The notes under the pieces are model-generated. The model made no database searches, had not been told where the DNA came from, and worked only from the letters and a program-made list of their open reading frames with translations. A stretch of 64,000 bases of DNA from Sporocytophaga myxococcoides (GTDB lineage Bacteria; Bacteroidota; Bacteroidia; Cytophagales; Cytophagaceae), in NCBI RefSeq assembly GCF_000775915.1, contig NZ_BBLT01000009.1:186001-250000 (forward strand). The letters run 5' to 3'. The position numbers and the translations under genes are program-made. Positions 44,032-54,491 of the stretch are shown piece after piece (positions within the stretch are counted from its first letter, which is position 1; each line of letters opens with the position of its first letter).

Positions 44032-47000
44032 ATGAAAACAATACTATCTATTCTCCTTCTCCTTACTACAGGTATTGTTGTTGCACAGGACTCCTATTCA
44101 AATGCAGGAATCATTCATGCAGCAATTATTGAAGAAGGAAGAATTATAAACCAGATGAATCAGGCTTTACCTACTGATATGCCGATTGGCTTATCTAAAA
44201 GCATGGGAGGTCAGGATTATCTTGTTGGAATAGATAGTATTGTTTTAAACTCTGAGGGCCCATCCTATATTTCAGCTTCATCAATGGTTGAAGTACCTGC
44301 TACAGGAGATTTTCTTGCCTTCTCTGGATCAAAAATAAACATTACACCTAATGGGATAAAGGGAGCCAGTGTTGCAAGACTGAATCTGGCAGTTGATATT
44401 CCAATAAGAATCAGCAATAAACTAAAGCTTACATTAAAAGGGAGTGAAAGAAAGACCTATGTTGAGTTCGACTGTAATGGTTTCACAGGCATGGGAGTTC
44501 AAGGCACATTTGAATTCTGCCGGGATTTCCTGATTCCAGTAAACCCCGATGGAAATATTGCACCTGAGCCCGCAAGAGTAAGAGCCGATTTCGAAACTCA
44601 AATGAGCGACTTCAGCAATATCCTTGCTAAAGTCAGTATTTCACCTTTTCAAGTTCCAGAACTTGCAGGATTCGATTTTTATGTTCAGGATGCTTGGGTA
44701 GATCAGAGTGATGTCGCAAATCCTTTAGGGTTGATATTCCCAAAAGATTACACTAATCCTGACATAACCGGAAACACGAACCTCTGGCGAGGATTTTACT
44801 TAAAACAGCTTTCTGTAAAGCTTCCGAAACAATTCGAAACAGGAAAGGCTAATCAAAGAAAAGAATTACTGGTTTCCAATGCTATGATTGATCCTACTGG
44901 ATTTTCAGGATGGATTTCCGGTAGGAATGTAATACCAATCAACGAAGGATCTGTTGGAGACTGGCCATTTTGTGTTGACGAAATTTCTGTTCAGTTAACA
45001 TGCAACAAACTCACCGGAGCAGGCTTCAAGGGTTCATTGGTTGTTCCTATTTCCAAAAGGGATCAAAGGCTTGATTACACCGCTGTTATTCAGTCAGGCA
45101 ATAATTACCTGATTTCTGTTAAAAACAGAGATTCACTTGAGGTACCAATGTGGGGAGCATTAATGAAACTCTATCCGAGTTCCTCTGTGACGCTTGCATA
45201 TCAGAATGAAAAATTTATTCCCACTGCTGTGCTTCATGGAGAGGTCACTGTAAGCCCTGATGCAGGTGGAGGAAATAAATCCAAATTTAAAGGGATCATA
45301 TTTGAAAATCTGACTTTAACTTCTGTAAAGCCTTATTTTGTCAATGGCGTATTCAGCATTGTCTCAGAAAACAGCGATATGTCAGGATTTTCAATAACCC
45401 TCAAAGAAATAGGATTAGTCCGACGTGAAACTGAAAGTATGATAGGACTTCACTTTGGTTTGGATGTTCACATGATGAAGGAGGATGAAGGAGGATTCTC
45501 AGGACGGGGAGCATTGACTGTTTTCGGAAAATATCCTGAAGGTGGATCTATAAAAGATGGATTTAAGTTCGATCATGTTGAACTTAATAGACTGGTTTTA
45601 GATGTCAGCAGTGAAGCATATACCATTCATGGAGAGCTTGATATTTATAAGAAAGATGAAGTCTACGGGAATGGATTCCGTGGTTTTGTAGATGCTACCT
45701 TTCAACCCGGTATTGCGGTCAGGGCTACTGCCCAATTCGGCAATGTAAAAGGAATGAGATATTGGTATGTTGATGCCCTGGTAATGCTTCCATCAGGAAT
45801 ACCTTGCGGACCCGGATTCGGCCTGTATGGCTTCGGAGGAGGACTTTATCATCACATGAGACGGGCAGACATGAATAACCCAAAACTGGATAAAGCGCCT
45901 GTAGCATCCAATTCTGAACTCACTGTTACAGGACAGGCCAAGGCTCAGGTTGTAGATCTTCAACCACCTCCTTCAGGCACAAAATATGTTCCCGATGAGA
46001 AAACTTTTCTTGGATTAAAAGCAACAGTAGTGGCAGGAACTTTCCCGTCTGCTCAGGCTTTCAATCTTGATGCTACATTTGAAATAGCCTTTACTGATAA
46101 ATGTGGGGTAAGGTATATAGCTTTTGATGGAAAAGGATATTTTATGACTGAGCTAACTCAGAGAAGTAATCCTCCTATCATGGCTAATGTGGGTATCTCT
46201 ATGGATTTTGAGAATCAGGTATTACATGGAAACTTCGATGTGTATGTCAATGTAAATAATACGATCAGAGGAATTCACCCAAATAATCTTGCTGGTGGTG
46301 CTGTCATGCACTTTGAAAAAGGATCATGGTACATCAACATTGGAACACCTGATACCCGTTTGGGGCTGAACTTTATGGGAATGTTTACTGCCACTTCTTA
46401 CTTTATGGTGGGTACAAACATTCCAGGTATGCCTCCTCCTCCTGAGAACGTATCAGGAATTCTCGGAGGCGCTGATCTGAATTTCATGCGGGATGAAAAT
46501 GCGTTAGGTAAAGGAAATGGATTCTGTTTTGGAGCTTCATTTGATGCCAATACAGGTAAAAAGCAGTTTCTCATTTTCTATGGTCAGTTTGGAGCTGGTG
46601 CGGGTTTTGACATTATGCTTAAAAATTATGGCAAGAATGTTCAATGTGTTAACAGCGGGAAGCTTGGTATAAATGGCTGGTATGCTAGTGGGCAATCCTA
46701 TGCTTATCTACAAGGCGAGCTGGGTATTCACGTAGATCTCCTGTTTACTAAAGGAGATTATAAGATACTGGATATAGGAGCCGCAGCAGTGCTACAGGCA
46801 AAACTTCCCAATCCGACCTTCCTGAAAGGAACCGTTGGAGGCTACTATAATATTCTTGGAGGAATGGTGAAAGGAAACTGCAAGTACGAGCTGACCATCG
46901 GAGAACAATGCCAAATGACTGGCGGAGGAAGTGTTGTCGAAGGGATAAAAGTAATATCAGAATTGTCTCCTAAAACAGGAGATGGAAATATTAATGTATT

Positions 47001-48402
47001 TAATAACCCGCAAGCTGCTTTTAATCTTGTAATAGACAAGAGTTTTGATATGGAAGACATGGATGGGAAGGTCAAAACTTTCAGGGCAATAGTTAAAGAA
47101 TTTAAGGTTTACAAAGGAACATCTGAGGTTGCAGGCACAGTGGAATGGAATGAGGCTAATGATGTTGCTTCATTCAAGCCATTTGATATACTTCCGGGAA
47201 AAGCCTCTCTTAAAACAAGTGTTAAAGCGGGATTTGAAGAAAAAATAAATGGTGTATGGCAACCAGTGCTTGTTAATGGAAAGGCCATTGAGGAGGTTAT
47301 GGAAGCAGCCTTCACTACAGGCGACGCCCCTGATAATATCCCTCTTTCCAATGTGAAATATAGTTATCCTGCAATAAGCCAATATAACTTTTTGAAAGCG
47401 GAGTATGGTCAGGGATACGTCCAATTGCTCAAAGGTCAGGATGAGCTATTTGAACCTGATCCAAAATGGAATAAAAAAGTAAGATTTGTCAAATCAGGCG
47501 AATCTACAGGAATAACTGCTGATATTCAATACAACACTGATGCTAATACAGTTCTCTTCAATATTCCGCAAACACTTGAAAACGGTAAAATCTATTCTCT
47601 GCAACTTGTAAACCTTCCGGTAAGTCAGGCGATGAAAATAGATGCCAATGTAAAAAGCAATGACAAGGCTCTTTCTGCCGATGTTGATGGAGCAATGGCT
47701 TCCATTACCAGCAAGTCTATAGAAGGAACAAGAGAGGTTCTTGAGGAAAAGGTATTCTATCAGTCCAACTTGAAGACAAGTAAATACAATACTTTCTCTG
47801 AGAAGATGAAAACTCTTAGTATTTCGGAGCCTTGGACGTATCCGATATACAACTACCGTGGCCTAGACGAAATGGGTGTAAATATATCAGGTGATGAGAC
47901 ATTTGATAAATATGAAATTTCAGGAAATGCCAGCATATCAAAGATGATTGACGGAAATGCTGGAACAAATAATAGCTGGTATTCAAAAGATATTTATCCC
48001 CTCATTTACGAGCAGTACCCGTTGAACGGTACAGGCTTTATTACATGGAGAAATACAGAAGACTTAGGAATTCCGCCGTTAAAGGCAATTGAAATCAGAC
48101 AATCTTCGGCAGATAAAATATTAACCGAAAATGAAATTAATAGTGGATTTGCAGAGGGAACACCTGCTTACGCTCAGATTATTTACAACCTACCTTTTTA
48201 TATGTATAAAGACTATGCTGAATTACAACAAAAGGCAGCTATGTTAATGACACAAAATATTTCTGATAAGAAAATACATAATCTGGTATATTCTCCTTTT
48301 CCTTCATTATCTCAAGGAAAATATGATGTTATACTAAATTACACTTTACCTGGATTAAAGAAGGTAAGTTCTTCATATAAACTTCAATTCAGATATTATT
48401 AA
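44032..48402 (+). CDS. Giant exported beta-rich protein, core component of the toxin operon
   Basis: A 1456-aa protein with signal ILSILLLLTTGIVVAQ. Residues about 25-980 are nearly all beta, with many glycine turns and long amphipathic strands such as HFGLDVHMMKEDEGGFSG and GMRYWYVDALVMLPSGIP; HGELDIYKK and HGNFDVYVN recur. They suggest a solenoid or very large barrel-like fold. From about 985, Ig-like modules follow (FNLVIDKSFDMEDMDG, GKASLKTSVKAGF). No named domain is recognised and there is no T9SS tail. By size and position it may be the structural heart of a secretion or display apparatus (inference). Confidence 0.55.
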   Translation: MKTILSILLLLTTGIVVAQDSYSNAGIIHAAIIEEGRIINQMNQALPTDMPIGLSKSMGGQDYLVGIDSIVLNSEGPSYISASSMVEVPATGDFLAFSGSKINITPNGIKGASVARLNLAVDIPIRISNKLKLTLKGSERKTYVEFDCNGFTGMGVQGTFEFCRDFLIPVNPDGNIAPEPARVRADFETQMSDFSNILAKVSISPFQVPELAGFDFYVQDAWVDQSDVANPLGLIFPKDYTNPDITGNTNLWRGFYLKQLSVKLPKQFETGKANQRKELLVSNAMIDPTGFSGWISGRNVIPINEGSVGDWPFCVDEISVQLTCNKLTGAGFKGSLVVPISKRDQRLDYTAVIQSGNNYLISVKNRDSLEVPMWGALMKLYPSSSVTLAYQNEKFIPTAVLHGEVTVSPDAGGGNKSKFKGIIFENLTLTSVKPYFVNGVFSIVSENSDMSGFSITLKEIGLVRRETESMIGLHFGLDVHMMKEDEGGFSGRGALTVFGKYPEGGSIKDGFKFDHVELNRLVLDVSSEAYTIHGELDIYKKDEVYGNGFRGFVDATFQPGIAVRATAQFGNVKGMRYWYVDALVMLPSGIPCGPGFGLYGFGGGLYHHMRRADMNNPKLDKAPVASNSELTVTGQAKAQVVDLQPPPSGTKYVPDEKTFLGLKATVVAGTFPSAQAFNLDATFEIAFTDKCGVRYIAFDGKGYFMTELTQRSNPPIMANVGISMDFENQVLHGNFDVYVNVNNTIRGIHPNNLAGGAVMHFEKGSWYINIGTPDTRLGLNFMGMFTATSYFMVGTNIPGMPPPPENVSGILGGADLNFMRDENALGKGNGFCFGASFDANTGKKQFLIFYGQFGAGAGFDIMLKNYGKNVQCVNSGKLGINGWYASGQSYAYLQGELGIHVDLLFTKGDYKILDIGAAAVLQAKLPNPTFLKGTVGGYYNILGGMVKGNCKYELTIGEQCQMTGGGSVVEGIKVISELSPKTGDGNINVFNNPQAAFNLVIDKSFDMEDMDGKVKTFRAIVKEFKVYKGTSEVAGTVEWNEANDVASFKPFDILPGKASLKTSVKAGFEEKINGVWQPVLVNGKAIEEVMEAAFTTGDAPDNIPLSNVKYSYPAISQYNFLKAEYGQGYVQLLKGQDELFEPDPKWNKKVRFVKSGESTGITADIQYNTDANTVLFNIPQTLENGKIYSLQLVNLPVSQAMKIDANVKSNDKALSADVDGAMASITSKSIEGTREVLEEKVFYQSNLKTSKYNTFSEKMKTLSISEPWTYPIYNYRGLDEMGVNISGDETFDKYEISGNASISKMIDGNAGTNNSWYSKDIYPLIYEQYPLNGTGFITWRNTEDLGIPPLKAIEIRQSSADKILTENEINSGFAEGTPAYAQIIYNLPFYMYKDYAELQQKAAMLMTQNISDKKIHNLVYSPFPSLSQGKYDVILNYTLPGLKKVSSSYKLQFRYY

Positions 48403-48417
48403 GATCCGAGTTAAAGA

Positions 48418-50496
48418 ATGAAAAAATTATTAACGGTAATATTTATCACACAGTTTTTTTCATCTTTTGGACAACAAAAGAATGAAGTAAAACCTGCTAT
48501 TGCAGCTATAGCAAATACATTGGGAGACTCTATTATTGTGCGATGGGCTCCCAATACTCCAATGGCATGGAAGCTTTCTAACAAAGACGGATATGTGATT
48601 GAAAGATATACCCTGCCTAAAGATCAGAAGGAGGCAAGAAAAACTAACTCGGTAAAAATTGTTTTAGCTTCAAATCTAAAACCTCTTCCATTGGAACAAT
48701 GGGAACCTATCGCTAAACAAAGCGACTTTGGAGCAATAGCAGCTCAGGCTATCTTTGGAAAATCATTTAATATTAACAACAAGGATCAAGATAACTTTAT
48801 GCAGGCTGTCAGTCTTGCCCAAGAACTTGAATCCAGATTTTCATTTGCGTTATTCTCAGCAGATCAGTCATTGAAAGTAGCTTCAGCAAGTGGCTTAATG
48901 TTTACAGATAAAACTGTTCAAAAGGGAGAAAAATATGTTTACAAGATTTATTCCCTAACTCCAAAAGCTACATATAAAATAGATACTGGATTTGTCTTTA
49001 TCGGAACAGATGATATTAAACCATTGCCAAAACCTGTTCAATTTAAAGGGGATTTTGGAGACAGAGTTGTTTTATTGAGCTGGAATAAAATCTATTATGA
49101 TGATATTTATTCAAACTACATTATAGAAAGAAGTTCTGATAATGGGAAGACCTTTGTGAGAACAAGTAAACTCCCATTTATTAATACGTCACCTTCTGCC
49201 GAAAGAAAAGCAGAGATGATGTACAGAGTGGATTCTCTCCCAGAGAATAATGTCCATTATATATTCAGAGTTCGAGGTGTCTCACCTTTTGAAGAGATTG
49301 GCCCTCCGTCTGACACAATTGGAGGAATTGGTAAAAGAGCTCCATTAAGTCTTGCTCCTGCAATTAATTCAGTAATCAATACTAAAGACGGTAAAATCAA
49401 AATTAACTGGCGCTTTCCTAAGGAGCAAAATTCAAAGGTAAAGCAATTCGAAATCTTAAGAGCAAGAAAAGCTAACGGAGACTATAAAACACTTGGCAAT
49501 ACAAAATCAGATAAAAGGGAATTCATTGATGAAAATCCAGCCAGAACTAATTATTATATCATCAGGCTTACAGATGTGAATGATAATACCGTGTCCTCTT
49601 TTCCCGCACTTGGACAGCCAGTAGACAGTTTGCCTCCTGTAAAGCCATTGGGTCTAATTGGCACTATAGATCCTAAAGGAGTACTTAAACTGACATGGAA
49701 GAAAGGAAACGATGAAGACGTTAAAGGGTATAGAGTTTACATGGCAAACAGCTTAAAGGAAGAATTTACACAAGTAACAAGAGAAGCAGTAAGAGATACA
49801 ATTTTTACAGACACCATAAATCTTAATACACTAACCTCGAAGGTGTATTACAAGATCATGGCAACTGATATGAATGGAAATATTTCAGTCTTTTCCGATC
49901 CATTAACACTGAAAAGACCTGATATAATTCCTCCTGTCCCTCCTGTGATTCAAAAGTTCACCGCAAGTGATTCGGCCATATACTTTAAATGGGTTCCAAG
50001 TACAAGCCAGGATGTTGTAATACAGGTACTCTACAGAAGAGAGAAGAATAATTTGTTATGGCAAGCATTAGCTTCACTAACTCCAAAAACTTTTGAATAC
50101 TACGATACCTCTGCTGTTGCAAGAATTACATATGAGTATTGTTTAACTGCAATTGATGATTCCAAACTGGAATCTGACAAAACACAAGTCTTTACGCTTT
50201 CTTTGGTTGATTATGGATTTAATGGAAAAATTGGAAAGATAGAAAGTAAAGTTGACAGACAGGAGAAGAAGATAGAGTTGAAATGGGAGTACTCAGACAA
50301 GCAACCGGAAAGATTTGTGATATACAGATCAGCTAAAGACGAGCCTCTGAGAATTTATAAATCAGTTTCAGGAATTGAAAGAAAATTCATTGATAAATCT
50401 CTTTCTATGAATACTACTTATACCTACAGAATCAAAGCCAATTATTCAGATGGTTCAGGTTCTCCATTAAGCAATGAAATAATCATAAACTACTAA
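48418..50496 (+). CDS. Multi-domain fibronectin type III exported protein
   Basis: A 692-aa protein with signal FITQFFSSFGQ. It has at least four FN3-like modules (for example VVLLSWNKIYYDDIYSNYIIER at about 220, IKINWRFPKEQNSKVKQFEILR at about 325, LKLTWKKGNDEDVKGYRVYM at about 420, and a final one at about 610 with IELKWEYSDKQPERFVIY). The N-terminal 180 residues lack FN3 features and are unique (ANTLGDSIIVRWAPNTPMAWK). It starts 15 bases after the giant protein gene. It probably lines or bridges the envelope assembly. Confidence 0.75.
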   Translation: MKKLLTVIFITQFFSSFGQQKNEVKPAIAAIANTLGDSIIVRWAPNTPMAWKLSNKDGYVIERYTLPKDQKEARKTNSVKIVLASNLKPLPLEQWEPIAKQSDFGAIAAQAIFGKSFNINNKDQDNFMQAVSLAQELESRFSFALFSADQSLKVASASGLMFTDKTVQKGEKYVYKIYSLTPKATYKIDTGFVFIGTDDIKPLPKPVQFKGDFGDRVVLLSWNKIYYDDIYSNYIIERSSDNGKTFVRTSKLPFINTSPSAERKAEMMYRVDSLPENNVHYIFRVRGVSPFEEIGPPSDTIGGIGKRAPLSLAPAINSVINTKDGKIKINWRFPKEQNSKVKQFEILRARKANGDYKTLGNTKSDKREFIDENPARTNYYIIRLTDVNDNTVSSFPALGQPVDSLPPVKPLGLIGTIDPKGVLKLTWKKGNDEDVKGYRVYMANSLKEEFTQVTREAVRDTIFTDTINLNTLTSKVYYKIMATDMNGNISVFSDPLTLKRPDIIPPVPPVIQKFTASDSAIYFKWVPSTSQDVVIQVLYRREKNNLLWQALASLTPKTFEYYDTSAVARITYEYCLTAIDDSKLESDKTQVFTLSLVDYGFNGKIGKIESKVDRQEKKIELKWEYSDKQPERFVIYRSAKDEPLRIYKSVSGIERKFIDKSLSMNTTYTYRIKANYSDGSGSPLSNEIIINY

Positions 50497-50500
50497 GGGT

Positions 50501-53500
50501 ATGAAAAAAGCATTACTATTTTTTATAGGCATTTTATTAGTAAACCTTAATATTCTTCATGCTCAGGATGCCCCTCCTCAAAGATTCTTAATGACTTTGG
50601 GAGTGAAAAGAGCCGTATACCACATTGACCTTGAAGGAGGGGTGGCTAGAATGTTTTTATTTTATAATGGCAAGCCTGCTTCTAACCAATGCGATGCATT
50701 GGATATGTCAGGTGTAGTAAAGGATCAATGGAAAACTTTTAATCCTGCAAGTAATTCTTATGGACACTATGATTTGGGAGATGTAGATAGCACTCAAAAC
50801 TTAAATTTCAGATTATTTGCATTTTCCAAAAGATGTAAGAAAGGTGTTATTGATATGTGCAGCTATAATCCATTTTGCGTTTGCGATGGATCTGGATGTC
50901 CTGACGGCGATAGGTCCCCGGATCAAGGCACTATAGATTTCAATATGTGGTTTAAATATGGTATTCCCGCAACATGGAATGCGTACTATGTCAGAACAGA
51001 TAAAAATGCATACGAAGTTGAATTAGGATATTTCTTTACCCCTCCTCATCCAAATTATCCTAAGGCCGTTAATCTGGGAACAAATAACGTCTGTGTTGGG
51101 GATACTATCAGACTTAAAACAGATTGTATATGGAAAAAAAGTGAATATGTATGGCAGGAAATGACAGATGGAATAAGATGGGAGGAGATCCCTGGGCAAA
51201 ATGGGAATACTCTTACAGTCATTGTTCCTCCAAATACAACAGGAAAGGTTATAAAAAAGAATTATAGGGTTTATAGCAGATACAATGGAGTAACCAGTTA
51301 CCTGCCAACTAACTTTTTAACTACAATTTTTGTACAGCCTGACGGACCTCATATAGAAAATACAAATGCCTATATTCTCACCACTAATGTCAAATGCGCA
51401 GGAGAATCGTCAGGAAAAATAAAAGTCCTTAAAGTCGATGGAAGCGGCACTTATTATTATGCTTTAAAAAATTTAGATGATCCAAGTTTTCCAATACTTA
51501 ATAGTTCTGTTACATACCCTATCTTTCCTGATGATGCATACAATAAAACAGAAGGAATGACTGGATTACCTAAAGGCACTTATGAGCTTGTTGTAAAAAA
51601 TGGATATTACTCTGTTTGCTCTAACTTCATACATATTACAATTTCAGAACCAGCCCTTTTAAATCTAGGTATTCCTGCTGATCTTACTTATCTTGGTGGA
51701 ACAAACATTAGCTGTAATGGCTTTAAAGATGGTAAAATTACACTTTCTGCAATAGGTGGAGTAAAGCCATATACTTATTATTTATCAACCTCATCTGATT
51801 TTTCATCATCTCAACAATCTTCATTAAATCAATTCAGTAATTTGAGTGCAGGTTACTACTACATGAAAGTCAAAGATAACAATGGTTGCTTTAGCAATAT
51901 TCAAAAAGACACTTTACAACAACCTTCGGTTTTTAAATCTTCTGTACTTGCATTCGATGCCAAATGCAATGGAAGTAACGATGGAGTAATTTCATTTGTA
52001 AATACCTCAGGAGGAACATTACCTTATTCATATTCTGTCAATAATCACGAAAATTATCTGACTAGTGCTTCAATAAATTCTCTTGCTCCTGCTTCATACT
52101 CTTGTCATGCCAAAGATGCGAATGGATGCGGAATCAAAGACACTACAGTTTCTGTTTCGGAACCTGATAAACTTGTAATCATTCCCTCAAATATTACAGA
52201 AGCAACCTGTTTCGACAAAAACGATGGTAGCTTTTCTGTTACCGGGATCGGAGGAATACCTGATTATAAATTCTCATTAGATAATGGAGAATACTTTACA
52301 AAGAAAGATTTTACTTTTATTTCAGGTGGTAACCACATTGTCAGAATCAAAGACAAGAATGAATGTATAGATACGCTCAGCGTATATGTTGGTCGTCCGG
52401 ATTCAATCGCAATAAATTTTAATATTACAGAGGTTCAATGTGCCGGCTTTAGCAATGGTGTAATTAAAACAAGTGTATCTGGAGGGATAAAGCCTTTTAT
52501 CTATCAATGGCAGAATTTCCCAGAAAAAGACTCACTAATTGAAAAACTTCCTCCCGGAAGCTATAATCTTTCTATTGTTGATGCCAATAATTGTAAGTCT
52601 TCTAAAGTTGCAATTATAACAGAACCATCAAATCAGCTTGAAGTATCTTTTGCAACCAGAATAAATCCTAAATGTAACATTGAATGCAATGGACAGCTTG
52701 AAATACTTGCTTCAGGAGGAACACCGCCATATTATTATCAATGGAATAATGACACGACACTAACTACCGCTGCTCTGAATAACTTATGCCAAGGAACATT
52801 TAAAGCCAGAATTCTGGATAGCAGAAATTGTATTGCATCACTGGAAAGTACTTTACAGGATTCTGTTCAATTTGTGTTCTCCATTCCTGACTCAACAATT
52901 ATATGCCCAGGAAAACAAGTTACATTCGATGCTGGTAATATTGGTTCTGATTATGAATGGAGGGATGAGCAATCATTACTTACCAAAGCACAGATTTTCA
53001 CAACTCATACAGATGGTACATATCATCTGAAAGTAAAAAATGCTGACGGGTGTTATGCAGAGAAGACCTTTAAGCTAAAAACTTCAAAAGAATTACTCAG
53101 TGCGCAGTTTTTACTTCCCAGCTTTGTTGAATATGGTGATACTGTAGTTTTTGTAGAAGTTTCAAATCCACTTCCTGATTCAATTCAATGGTCATTTAGC
53201 GGAGATCCTCTATTGCTTGATTCTCCTAAAGACAGCCCGGAATTGTACTTCTGGAAACCGGGTACTTATTCAGTAAAATTAACCGCCTTTCTTGGTGAAT
53301 GTACTGACAGCATAAGAAAAACGATTACATTCTTCATTCCTCCCACTTCAGTTGGAAGTGATGATTCGCTTGGCTTAGGATTGAATAAGATTAAGGCTGT
53401 AAAGATTTTCCCAAATCCTAATAACGGAATATTCAATGCGCAAATTGATCTTGATAAAGAACAGGCCATTGATATTGAAATTATCAATTCACAAGGTCTT

Positions 53501-53635
53501 CCGATTTCAAAAGCTTCTTATAATGGACAGGAGAACTATCTCCTTAACTTCTCGCTCCCATTAGGAACAGGAGTTTATCTGATGAAGATATTGACACCGA
53601 CAGATTTCAGGACGATTGGATTTATTGTACAATAA
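50501..53635 (+). CDS. SprB-repeat surface protein with type A T9SS sorting domain
   Basis: A 1044-aa protein with signal LLVNLNILHAQ. The N-terminal 180 residues form a Cys-rich domain (CSYNPFCVCDGSGC). An Ig-like segment follows. From about 400 to 790 there are five SprB-type repeats, each starting with a conserved Cys and a D/N-G-x-I motif: NISCNGFKDGKITL, CNGSNDGVISF, CFDKNDGSFSV, CAGFSNGVIKT, CNIECNGQLEI, followed by G-G-x-x-P-Y-x-Y. A PKD-like module precedes the type A sorting domain (KIFPNPNNGIFNAQI to the end). It is the one operon product clearly bound for T9SS export. Confidence 0.85.
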   Translation: MKKALLFFIGILLVNLNILHAQDAPPQRFLMTLGVKRAVYHIDLEGGVARMFLFYNGKPASNQCDALDMSGVVKDQWKTFNPASNSYGHYDLGDVDSTQNLNFRLFAFSKRCKKGVIDMCSYNPFCVCDGSGCPDGDRSPDQGTIDFNMWFKYGIPATWNAYYVRTDKNAYEVELGYFFTPPHPNYPKAVNLGTNNVCVGDTIRLKTDCIWKKSEYVWQEMTDGIRWEEIPGQNGNTLTVIVPPNTTGKVIKKNYRVYSRYNGVTSYLPTNFLTTIFVQPDGPHIENTNAYILTTNVKCAGESSGKIKVLKVDGSGTYYYALKNLDDPSFPILNSSVTYPIFPDDAYNKTEGMTGLPKGTYELVVKNGYYSVCSNFIHITISEPALLNLGIPADLTYLGGTNISCNGFKDGKITLSAIGGVKPYTYYLSTSSDFSSSQQSSLNQFSNLSAGYYYMKVKDNNGCFSNIQKDTLQQPSVFKSSVLAFDAKCNGSNDGVISFVNTSGGTLPYSYSVNNHENYLTSASINSLAPASYSCHAKDANGCGIKDTTVSVSEPDKLVIIPSNITEATCFDKNDGSFSVTGIGGIPDYKFSLDNGEYFTKKDFTFISGGNHIVRIKDKNECIDTLSVYVGRPDSIAINFNITEVQCAGFSNGVIKTSVSGGIKPFIYQWQNFPEKDSLIEKLPPGSYNLSIVDANNCKSSKVAIITEPSNQLEVSFATRINPKCNIECNGQLEILASGGTPPYYYQWNNDTTLTTAALNNLCQGTFKARILDSRNCIASLESTLQDSVQFVFSIPDSTIICPGKQVTFDAGNIGSDYEWRDEQSLLTKAQIFTTHTDGTYHLKVKNADGCYAEKTFKLKTSKELLSAQFLLPSFVEYGDTVVFVEVSNPLPDSIQWSFSGDPLLLDSPKDSPELYFWKPGTYSVKLTAFLGECTDSIRKTITFFIPPTSVGSDDSLGLGLNKIKAVKIFPNPNNGIFNAQIDLDKEQAIDIEIINSQGLPISKASYNGQENYLLNFSLPLGTGVYLMKILTPTDFRTIGFIVQ

Positions 53636-53637
53636 TT

Positions 53638-54450
53638 ATGAAATCGAAACAATACAAATACAATATTGGAATTGTTCATCTTAAAGATGGTCAAAAACCT
53701 ACAATTACCAGTAAACAATTAGAGGATGAGGGTATAAGGACGAAGTATAAAGGCGAGAAAATAACAGATGAAGCAGAAGAGGTTTTACTTTTTATTAGGA
53801 GCAGAGGAAATAGTTCTCATTTCTTTTCAAGAGGGAATAACCGTAAAAATATACGAGGAAGAAAGTATCTATCTAAAGAACATAAAGTTAAAATTAACAC
53901 AATTCACAACTTTATAAATGCAAGAGATAGAGTTAGGATTTGTTGCTATACATTTGGATATAAGGAAAAAGAACTAGATACGATTTTTACTTTCACAAAG
54001 TATCATTTCGAAAAAGAAGTAAAACAATCACTAAGTAGATCGAATTATTTCATCTCCGACATCTTTGGTATTAGTAAAAGTTTGAACTGTTCAAATAAAG
54101 AGCCATCCATTTCAATTGAGGTTATAGACAGCCATTTCCCAGATTTTAAAACTTTTAACTATTTTAGAGAAATTACCAAGGATACCCCCATGGTAATTCT
54201 ATTTTATTATCTGGAATTTGAGCCTTGGCTGAATCAGATGATTAATAATGGAGGAGAAAGTAATAATGGTAAATTACGAATAAGTCATTACATTCAGGAC
54301 GGTTCATTCTGGATCGGAGATGAACGAATTGAAGAGAAGGATTTTTCTTATATTAAATCATACAATTCTGAAATTGATTTTACAAAACCTGAAGAGTATT
54401 ATAAGGCAATTGATGAATTAGTACTGAAGAAATTAAAACAAAAATGCTAA
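53638..54450 (+). CDS. Cytoplasmic protein of unknown function at the operon end
   Basis: A 270-aa basic, lysine-rich protein with no signal, starting two bases after the SprB-repeat gene. Visible stretches are KYKGEKITDEAEEVLLFIRSRGNSSHFF, NFINARDRVRICCYTFGY and MVILFYYLEFEPWLNQMI. I do not recognise a family. The position at the end of an operon of exported proteins, without a signal peptide, would suit a regulator, a chaperone or another immunity protein. None can be shown. Confidence 0.5.
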   Translation: MKSKQYKYNIGIVHLKDGQKPTITSKQLEDEGIRTKYKGEKITDEAEEVLLFIRSRGNSSHFFSRGNNRKNIRGRKYLSKEHKVKINTIHNFINARDRVRICCYTFGYKEKELDTIFTFTKYHFEKEVKQSLSRSNYFISDIFGISKSLNCSNKEPSISIEVIDSHFPDFKTFNYFREITKDTPMVILFYYLEFEPWLNQMINNGGESNNGKLRISHYIQDGSFWIGDERIEEKDFSYIKSYNSEIDFTKPEEYYKAIDELVLKKLKQKC

Positions 54451-54491
54451 GTCAATTTCTAAAATTTTTTAAAATAAGTAAATGAAAACTT

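Noticed and set aside
47109-47424. Overlapping minus-strand frames inside the 1456-aa gene
   Set aside because: Antisense shadows with no promoter, signal or domain.
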